The notes under the pieces are model-generated. The model worked only from the letters and a program-made list of their open reading frames with translations, did no database searches and was not told where the DNA came from. 56,769 bases of DNA from Humidesulfovibrio sp. (GTDB lineage Bacteria; Desulfobacterota; Desulfovibrionia; Desulfovibrionales; Desulfovibrionaceae). The stretch is taken from assembly GCF_031082295.1 (NCBI RefSeq), contig NZ_JAVHLD010000017.1, forward strand, positions 1 to 56,769. The letters are read 5' to 3'. The position numbers and the translations under genes were made by a program. Within the stretch, counting starts at the first letter, position 1. Each line of letters opens with the position of its first letter. This document shows, one piece after another, positions 51,710-56,769 of the stretch.

Positions 51710-52177
51710 CTACCAAAGGGGCTTGTTGGACTTGGCCAGGTAGTCGTCCAGGTCTTCGATCTCGTCGCTGGGCCAGGGGCACTGCAGGTTGACGAAGTTC
51801 ACCAGGTCCATCAGCGCGTCGATGGTGTCGCACTCCGGCCCGAACGGCTTGAGCGGCAACAGGGCCACGGGATCGAAGCCCTTGGCCTTGCACCAGTCGC
51901 GCGTGGCGCCAAAGCCGGAGCCCGGCACGCTCTCGTCCAGGCAGGGCAGCACCAGCACGGAGACCCCGGCGTGCTTGCCGTAGACAGCCTCGGCGTCCTC
52001 GCCCTGGCGCAGCGCATGGCCAAGCATCACCAGCGGATAGGCATCGCGGAAGAGCGCGCGCCACTGGTTGCGCTGCATGTTGAAATTGGGCTTCAGGTGG
52101 CGCGACATCAGGCGTCGCACAGAGGCCTCCGATGGGCCGCTCACGAGCACGGCGAGTTTGGGCGTGGCCTTGGTCAT
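51710..52177 (-). CDS. Conserved protein of unknown function between hypB and mrp
   Basis: The protein has 155 residues, soluble, with no signal or TM segment. I do not recognise a family. It starts with a beta-strand and a helix (KLAVLVSGPSEASVRRLMSRHL) and has two Cys well apart, one in VLPCLDES and one in QCPWPSDE. It is 6 bp after hypB, so it is very likely co-translated. Its place beside hypA/hypB/mrp suggests a role in nickel or iron-sulfur handling, but there is no direct evidence. Confidence 0.7.
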   Translation of the reverse strand: MTKATPKLAVLVSGPSEASVRRLMSRHLKPNFNMQRNQWRALFRDAYPLVMLGHALRQGEDAEAVYGKHAGVSVLVLPCLDESVPGSGFGATRDWCKAKGFDPVALLPLKPFGPECDTIDALMDLVNFVNLQCPWPSDEIEDLDDYLAKSNKPLW

Positions 52178-52183
52178 GGTCGC

Positions 52184-52843
52184 CTACCGCTTGCCGGCCC
52201 GGGCCTTGCGCAGCCAGTCGTACCAGGGCTCCAGCCCCTCTTGCGTGCGGCAGGCCACGGGGAAGATCTCAATGTCCTTGTTGAGCTTCTTCGCGTGGGC
52301 GCTGGCGGCCTCCAGGCTGAAGTCCACGTAGGGCATGAGGTCGGTCTTGTTCAGGAGCATCACCGAAGAGAGGTGGAACATGAGCGGGTATTTCTCCGGC
52401 TTGTCATCGCCCTCGGTGACGGACAGGATGCTGACCTTGTGGTCCTCGCCCAGGTTGAACTCCGCCGGACAAACCAGGTTGCCCACGTTCTCGATGAACA
52501 GGATGTCCAGGTCCTTCATGTCCAAGACGGCGATGGCGTCCTGAATCATGGAGCTGTCCAGGTGACAGCCGCCCTCGGTGTTCACCTGCACGGCCTGGGC
52601 GCCGGTGGCGGCCACGCGCCGGGCGTCGTTGTCGGTCTGCAGGTCGCCCTCGATGACGGCCATCTTGAACTCGCCCTTGAGGTCGGCCAGGGTGCGCTCG
52701 AGCAGGCTGGTCTTGCCCGCGCCGGGGCTGCTCATGAGGTTCAGGCAGAGAATCTTGTTGCCGTCGAAATATTCCTTGAGGCTGGCGGCGCGGCGTTCAT
52801 TGGCCTCCAGCACATTGCGGACGATGGTCACGGTCTTGGACAT
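52184..52843 (-). CDS. hypB: Hydrogenase nickel incorporation protein HypB
   Basis: This 219-residue GTPase delivers nickel to [NiFe] hydrogenases with HypA. The G1 motif is SSPGAGKTS (about 38-46). EGDLQTDND and NTEGGCHLDSS follow, the latter holding the metal-binding Cys-His of the G domain. G4 is LNKTDL. It lacks the N-terminal C-x2-C-G-C and His-rich tracts found in some HypB. ATG at 52843 was chosen because family homology begins there. Start of hypB lies 13 bp after hypA. Confidence 0.94.
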   Translation of the reverse strand: MSKTVTIVRNVLEANERRAASLKEYFDGNKILCLNLMSSPGAGKTSLLERTLADLKGEFKMAVIEGDLQTDNDARRVAATGAQAVQVNTEGGCHLDSSMIQDAIAVLDMKDLDILFIENVGNLVCPAEFNLGEDHKVSILSVTEGDDKPEKYPLMFHLSSVMLLNKTDLMPYVDFSLEAASAHAKKLNKDIEIFPVACRTQEGLEPWYDWLRKARAGKR

Positions 52844-52856
52844 GATGCGCTCCAGT

Positions 52857-53231
52857 TCAGGCCGCTCCGCCCTTGTCGTCAAGGACGTCGGCCTCGATTT
52901 CTTCGATGTAGAGTTCCTTGCCGCTGATGATGTCGTGCCCGAGGATCTCCTCGCAGGACGGACAAGGCATGTACTGCTTGTCCTCTGGCTCGAACTCCAG
53001 GCCGCAGGAGCCGCAGGCCACGCGCAGGGGCTGGTCGATGATCTCAAGCGCCACGCCCTTGAGCTCGCCTTCCTGGGTCAGACACTCCCAGCCGAAGCTG
53101 AGCGCGTCGGACACAGCGCCGGAGAGCGCGCCATTGACAACGCGCACGCGCATGATGCGCTCCATGCCGTGCTTCACCCGCTCTTCGCGGATGATGTCGA
53201 TCATGCTTTGGATCAGGGATAGTTCATGCAT
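52857..53231 (-). CDS. hypA: Hydrogenase maturation nickel metallochaperone HypA
   Basis: The protein has 124 residues. Its N-terminal MHELSL carries the nickel-binding His2. The zinc site is formed by CGSCGLEF and CPSC (C-x2-C plus C-x2-C). HypA hands nickel to HypB and the hydrogenase. The ATG at 53231 fits the family start exactly, but the ribosome site is weak. No hydrogenase structural genes are in the window. Confidence 0.94.
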   Translation of the reverse strand: MHELSLIQSMIDIIREERVKHGMERIMRVRVVNGALSGAVSDALSFGWECLTQEGELKGVALEIIDQPLRVACGSCGLEFEPEDKQYMPCPSCEEILGHDIISGKELYIEEIEADVLDDKGGAA

Positions 53232-53287
53232 GGGTTTCGGGCATAGCGCAAAAGACGGGGCGCGGCAAGGCCGACAGCGGCGCAGCC

Positions 53288-53944
53288 TCAGGAAGCCGGA
53301 GCCGGCGGAGCGGCCGGGGCGTCCTTCTGGGGCGGCGGCTGGATGCCCAGCGCCTTGCAGCTGATGCACCGCCCGCAGGCGATGGCGCGGGTCTTGCCCT
53401 CGTAGATGGGCCTGCGGCAGGACCAGGTGTGCGCGCGCAATTCCGGCGGGATCGCGTCCCAAACTTCGCGCTTGGTCAACTGGGCCACCGGGAAGATGTA
53501 CTCCGAAGGGTTCTGGTTCAGCGCCTTCACCGCGCGGAAGATTTCCTGGGCCCGGGCCATGCGCGCCAGGAAGTTATGCCCGGCCTCATCGATGTCTGTT
53601 TTTGTGCGGCCCAGGGCCACGTAGCGGATGTCCGGGGTGGCGTTGCAGATGTTCCCGGCCATGAAGGCGCAGAGGTCTGCGTCCCAGATGATCTGCTGGT
53701 TGAAGGCCGGGTAGCGGTGCAGGCTCTCGGAATAGCTGAACTCCCGGTAGCCGCTCTTGCGCAGGTGCTCCATGGCGCCCAGGGTGGCGGCATGCTCCAC
53801 CAGGGCGCGGTTCTCCGGGTTCACCAGGTGCATGTGGTGCACATGCACGGCGTAGTCCCGGTACTCTTCCTTGGTCAGCAGGAAATGGAGCATGCCCGCC
53901 GAGTCCAGCCCGCCGGAATACATGCAGAGGATGACACCTTTCAT
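53288..53944 (-). CDS. QueC-like PP-loop ATPase
   Basis: The protein has 218 residues. It begins with the PP-loop YSGGLDSAGML (about 9-19). Near the end, TWSCRRPIYEGKTRAIACGRCISC gives a four-Cys zinc site like that of QueC, which makes 7-cyano-7-deazaguanine. The N-terminal half differs from QueC in having HVHHMHLVNPENRA after the second strand and no QueC-specific segments that I can see. No queD, queE or folE gene is near. The last 20 residues are Pro/Ala-rich. It overlaps the BKACE gene by 4 bp. The substrate is uncertain. Confidence 0.65.
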   Translation of the reverse strand: MKGVILCMYSGGLDSAGMLHFLLTKEEYRDYAVHVHHMHLVNPENRALVEHAATLGAMEHLRKSGYREFSYSESLHRYPAFNQQIIWDADLCAFMAGNICNATPDIRYVALGRTKTDIDEAGHNFLARMARAQEIFRAVKALNQNPSEYIFPVAQLTKREVWDAIPPELRAHTWSCRRPIYEGKTRAIACGRCISCKALGIQPPPQKDAPAAPPAPAS

Positions 53945-54783
53945 GACAGCTCCAGAAGGCTGCGCGCCTCGGCGCAGGTTGCAGGTCGAAGCTCCAGGCG
54001 CGCCGCCATTTCACGCACCCGCAGGATCAAATCCACATTGCGCGCCGGCACGGTCCGCTCCCGGTCGAACCAGATGGCGTCCTCCACTCCCAGGCGCACA
54101 TGCCCGCCCATCAGAAGCGCCGCGAGGTTCATGGGCAGCTGCGCGCGCCCCACGCCCCCGGCAGCCCAGAGCGCGGACTCCGGCAGCAGGGAGGCCAGGT
54201 GGCAGAGCTCCGGCAGGCTGCCCTGGGCCGTGTTCACCCCGCCGAGGATGAGGTTCACGTACAACGGCCCGGAAAGCTCGCCCTTGCGTTCGAGATGGCG
54301 CAGGGTCGCCACCATGCCCGTGTCGAAGACCTCCAGCTCGGGCCGGATGCCCCGCTCGCGCATCTTCCTGGCCAGGGCCAGGATGGTGTCCGGCTCGTTG
54401 ATGTTGGCCTCGCGCCTGAAATTGAAGGACCCGAGCGTCAGGCTGGCCATGTCCGGCTTCGCCAAGCCATCCAGGTCCAGCACGGCGGCGCGCTCCGGCA
54501 GGCTGGCCCCGGCGCGTCCGCTGGCGGACACGCAAAGGATGGCCTCCGGGCGCCGGCTGCGGATGCCCGCCACGATGTCCGCGTAGACCTCGGGGTCGTG
54601 GGTGGGACGGCCCGCGGCGTCGCGGGCGTGCACGTGCAGGATGTTCGCGCCCGCCTCCACGCAGGCCACGGCGTCGGCGATGATCTCGTCCGGGGTCAGC
54701 GGCACATGAGGGGTGTCGGCGCGGGTGGGCACCATGCCCGTCAGGGCGGCGTTGATGAGGAACACACCCGGAGCCGCAGTCAT
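53941..54783 (-). CDS. Beta-keto acid cleavage enzyme (BKACE, DUF849)
   Basis: The protein has 280 residues and is the TIM-barrel zinc enzyme family first described as 3-keto-5-aminohexanoate cleavage enzyme, which splits a beta-keto acid with acetyl-CoA. The metal ligands are His in ILHVHARD (H-x-H). Further motifs are GSFNFRREANINEPDTI, EVFDTGM and GGHVRLGVEDAIWFDRER. The exact keto acid cannot be told from sequence. It overlaps the queC-like gene by 4 bp and the GNAT gene by one base. Confidence 0.88.
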   Translation of the reverse strand: MTAAPGVFLINAALTGMVPTRADTPHVPLTPDEIIADAVACVEAGANILHVHARDAAGRPTHDPEVYADIVAGIRSRRPEAILCVSASGRAGASLPERAAVLDLDGLAKPDMASLTLGSFNFRREANINEPDTILALARKMRERGIRPELEVFDTGMVATLRHLERKGELSGPLYVNLILGGVNTAQGSLPELCHLASLLPESALWAAGGVGRAQLPMNLAALLMGGHVRLGVEDAIWFDRERTVPARNVDLILRVREMAARLELRPATCAEARSLLELS

Positions 54784-55262
54784 TATACTTTCCGCCAGCG
54801 GGTCAGGTCGGTCTCAAGGGTGGTCCACTCCGCAATGCCCTCGTGCCCGAAGGGGTGCAGCTTGGGCAGCGAACCCACGCGCACGTAGCCGAAGTGTTTC
54901 TCGTACCAGGCGATGGTCTCGGGCCGGTCGGAGTTTGTGGACAAGGTCTTGATGCCCATGCCGCAGAGCACGTCCATGCGCTTTTCCTGCAAGAGGCGCC
55001 CTATGCCGTGGCGCCTGGCTTCTGGCAGCACGGCCAGAAGCGTGGTTTTGGCGCGGTCTGCGGAGAGCACCTTGTAGCCCGCCACGCCGACGACCCTGCC
55101 GTCCAGGCGCGCGACAAAGGCGCAGGCGAGGTCGAATTCCGGCACCTCGGGCGAGGGGATGTGGTGCATGTTGGCGGTCTCAAGCACAGCCAAAATGCCC
55201 GGCCAGTCGGCTTGGGCGGCGGGCTCGATGAGCACTGCGTTGGCACTGTCGCTCGATGTCAT
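54783..55262 (-). CDS. GNAT family N-acetyltransferase
   Basis: This 159-residue GCN5-type acyltransferase has the acetyl-CoA loop in VLPEARRHGIGRLLQE (Q/R-x-x-G-x-G/A). A short strand-helix core spans about 20-140. An N-terminal IEPAAQADWPGILAVLETAN segment resembles other small-molecule acetyltransferases. The ATG at 55262 has GTGGAG 8 bp upstream; an in-frame ATG seven codons upstream lacks one. It shares one base with the BKACE start (TAATG). Its substrate may be the amino or keto acid handled by BKACE; this is inference. Confidence 0.82.
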   Translation of the reverse strand: MTSSDSANAVLIEPAAQADWPGILAVLETANMHHIPSPEVPEFDLACAFVARLDGRVVGVAGYKVLSADRAKTTLLAVLPEARRHGIGRLLQEKRMDVLCGMGIKTLSTNSDRPETIAWYEKHFGYVRVGSLPKLHPFGHEGIAEWTTLETDLTRWRKV

Positions 55263-55349
55263 GGGACCGCTCCACTCACACACAAACAGATGGGGGGACT
55301 CTGGCCAGTCTAGTGCAGGCGGGGCGGGGTTGGCAAGGCCCGGCCAAGC

Positions 55350-56279
55350 TCAGCAGGCTCCTGGCGCGTCGGACGCTGTGGGCTGCTCCAGCTCCCATAC
55401 CTGGCGCAGGGCGGCCAGCACCGCGCACAGGGCCGGGTCGGCGGCGCGGTCCTTGCGGTACAGGAAACAGATGTCGATGGGCAGGCTGTCGTGGGGCCAG
55501 ACGCACACGTCACCGCATTTCTCCCAGCCGCGAGCCTCGTCGTGGTGCATCAGCCCCAGGCCCGCGCCGCTGGCCACCAGCGCCTTGAGGGTGCCCTCGT
55601 AGTCCGTTGTGGCGACCTTCTTGACGACGTTGGTATAGGGTCCGAGCTGGCGCTCCAAAAGCGCGCGGCAAGGACAAGCGTCGGTAAACCAGACCCAGGA
55701 TTCTTCGGCCAGCTCCTGCCAGCCAGCGTTCTTGAGGCGCTCGGCCCAGGCGGCCGGTGCCACCACGTGCAAGGAAGTGGTGGCGAGCTTCATGGCCTCC
55801 ACCTCCCCGGCCAGGGCCGGAGGCAGCGGCTCGGCCACGAAGGCGAAACCTCCGTCCAACCGCCCTGCGCGCACGTCCTCGGTAATGATGTGGCTGCTGC
55901 TCTGGGGCAGGTGCACCTCAAGCTTCGGGTGCGCCACCCGCAGGGCGTCCACCAGTTGGCGCACGCGCAACAGGTCCGGGTCGGTGTTCAGCGCGATGCG
56001 CAGCACGCCGGTCAGGTTCTCCCGCAGGGACCGCGCCTGGGACAACAGCTCGCCCACGCTCCTGAGCGCCGCCTCGGCCTGGGCCTTGAGCGCCTGGCCC
56101 TCCCGCGTGAGCTGCATGCCTCGCGCACTGCGCACGAACAGCACCACGCCAAGCTCCTCCTCCAGAGCCTTCACATGCGCTGAAACCGCAGGCTGGCTGA
56201 TGAAGAGCTTCTCCGCAGCGCGGGTCAAATGGCCTTCCTCGGCCACGGCCACGAACGTGCGCAACTGATAGAGTTCCAT
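55350..56279 (-). CDS. LysR family transcriptional regulator
   Basis: The protein has 309 residues. The N-terminal winged HTH reads MELYQLRTFVAVAEEGHLTRAAEKLFISQPAVSAHVKALEEELG in its first 45 residues, and the co-inducer domain follows (about 90-300). ATG at 56279 has GGAGG 7 bp upstream. It is the first gene of the minus-strand run LysR-GNAT-BKACE-QueC-like, with an 87-bp gap before the GNAT gene, and also faces the small gene at 56482. The palindrome just upstream is a good operator candidate. Confidence 0.9.
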   Translation of the reverse strand: MELYQLRTFVAVAEEGHLTRAAEKLFISQPAVSAHVKALEEELGVVLFVRSARGMQLTREGQALKAQAEAALRSVGELLSQARSLRENLTGVLRIALNTDPDLLRVRQLVDALRVAHPKLEVHLPQSSSHIITEDVRAGRLDGGFAFVAEPLPPALAGEVEAMKLATTSLHVVAPAAWAERLKNAGWQELAEESWVWFTDACPCRALLERQLGPYTNVVKKVATTDYEGTLKALVASGAGLGLMHHDEARGWEKCGDVCVWPHDSLPIDICFLYRKDRAADPALCAVLAALRQVWELEQPTASDAPGAC

Positions 56280-56304
56280 CCCAAATCCTCCGGCCACTGG
56301 ACTA

Positions 56305-56365
56305 CCTGAACGAAACGGCTTTGAGGCATCACGATTCCTGAACCCTCGGTTCAGGCATTGCGATT
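56305..56365. promoter_or_regulatory. Candidate LysR operator: palindrome with flanking direct repeats
   Basis: CCTGAACC-ctc-GGTTCAGG is a perfect 8-bp inverted repeat (56337-56355). A third CCTGAAC half-site lies at 56305-56311. The palindrome is flanked by GGCATCACGATT (56325-56336) and GGCATTGCGATT (56354-56365). Placement between LysR and the small gene fits control of both. Confidence 0.55.
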
Positions 56366-56481
56366 GGACCCCGGCGCAAACAGACTGCTAGGACTCTCCT
56401 CACAGGGCTGCGTGGCCACCCCCGTTCATGCCACGAACCCTGCCGGAACGTCCAGAACCCAATTAAACCAAGGAGGCCGCC

Positions 56482-56661
56482 ATGATTCCCATGCTCGTTG
56501 AAGTCGCTCGGTTCCTACGCTACCTGCTGACCCCGGAATCTCCCGTGGCCGCCGTGCAATACGACTGCGCCGCCGCAGGCGCCACCAAGGCCGCGCTGTG
56601 GATGAGCATGGCCGTAGCCGCCGGCATCGCCCTGGCGCGACTGCTGGGCCAGGGAGCCTAA
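56482..56661 (+). CDS. Small membrane protein, 59 residues, divergent from LysR
   Basis: This is a 59-residue open frame with a strong AAGGAGG 5 bp upstream. The N-terminal half is amphipathic (MIPMLVEVARFLRYLL), the C-terminal half is one hydrophobic helix (about 38-56, WMSMAVAAGIALARLLG). One Cys lies at residue 29. I recognise no family. It is divergent from LysR behind the CCTGAACC palindrome, so it may be a LysR target. A hairpin follows about 40 bp downstream. Confidence 0.6.
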   Translation: MIPMLVEVARFLRYLLTPESPVAAVQYDCAAAGATKAALWMSMAVAAGIALARLLGQGA

Positions 56662-56701
56662 GGCGGCCCGAGACGGTCTGAGCGGTCAGCGCCTCCGGCG
56701 G

Positions 56702-56724
56702 CCAAGGGGCCTGAGGCCCCTTGG
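56702..56724. terminator. Hairpin after the small membrane protein gene
   Basis: CCAAGGGGCC and GGCCCCTTGG form a perfect 10-bp stem with a 3-nt TGA loop. No T run follows on the plus strand, so it may be a weak or Rho-independent-like stop. Confidence 0.5.
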
Positions 56725-56740
56725 AACCCCCATTACGCCG

Positions 56741-56769
56741 AAAGGGCTGTTTCAGGAGGAACCTGAAAC
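56741..56769 (+). terminator. Incomplete hairpin at the right window edge
   Basis: GTTTCAGG (56749-56756) and CCTGAAAC (56762-56769) pair around AGGAA. The A-rich AAAGGGCT just before suggests that the stem continues beyond the edge into a terminator. Confidence 0.4.

Overview
The window is GC-rich, densely coded, chromosomal DNA that looks like a sulfate-reducing bacterium of the Desulfovibrionaceae (Desulfobacterota). The pointers are a two-subunit periplasmic selenocysteine formate dehydrogenase with its FdhE maturation factor, a HesB-like selenoprotein, several exported thioredoxin-fold proteins, an orphan ferredoxin/flavoprotein pair, hydrogenase maturation genes (hypA, hypB), feoAB, a Sec-decoding signal used by two genes, and a TrpB2-type enzyme. 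The family assignment is an inference from gene content. I saw no rRNA, tRNA, CRISPR array, phage or intact insertion sequence.

Layout. 0.1-1.8 kb (minus): NAD(P)/FAD oxidoreductase plus polyferredoxin. 1.8-4.9 kb (minus): NlpC/P60 lipoprotein, SYLF lipoprotein, VTT-domain membrane protein. 5.0-9.6 kb (plus): dnaE and a FUSC membrane protein. 9.6-13.1 kb (minus): CPA2 antiporter and TrpB2. 13.4-16.1 kb: icd, an Hpt-like protein and fdhE. 16.3-23.5 kb (minus): a tightly overlapped seven-gene operon of substrate-binding protein, histidine kinase, REC-STAS protein, exported redoxin, GAF/rhodanese membrane protein, MauE/DoxX protein and lipoprotein. 23.7-30.8 kb (plus): exported redoxin, a degenerate IS1595-type transposase-like protein, an 80-residue unknown, fdnG (in-frame UGA), fdnH, another redoxin and an exported peroxiredoxin. 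30.9-33.4 kb (minus): mltA and an AI-2E family permease. 33.8-36.2 kb: polar amino acid ABC transporter. 36.3-39.3 kb: DUF3298 lipoprotein, gldA-like dehydrogenase, small membrane protein. 39.5-43.8 kb: feo cluster, Gate-domain protein and RidA. 43.9-44.7 kb (minus): two IscA/HesB-like paralogues, one of which reads through a UGA. 44.9-48.3 kb: TetR, pyrR, a shikimate-kinase-like protein, YkgJ, OmpA-like protein, hemerythrin. 48.3-50.6 kb: iron-sulfur flavoprotein with divergent HxlR regulator, then an acyltransferase. 50.7-56.3 kb (minus): LysR, GNAT, BKACE, QueC-like protein, hypA, hypB, an unknown, mrp. The right edge carries a 59-residue membrane protein that faces away from LysR.

The main theme is redox and metal-cofactor biology. 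The formate dehydrogenase core is surrounded by exported thiol-redox proteins. FdhE, HypA/B, Mrp, Feo and the two IscA-like proteins supply or handle cofactors. The two UGA-recoding genes are unrelated in function but carry nearly identical apical hairpins just after the UGA. The most unusual items are the HesB-like selenoprotein, the apparently domesticated transposase in the formate dehydrogenase locus, and the seven-gene sensory/redox operon whose binding protein has no transporter.
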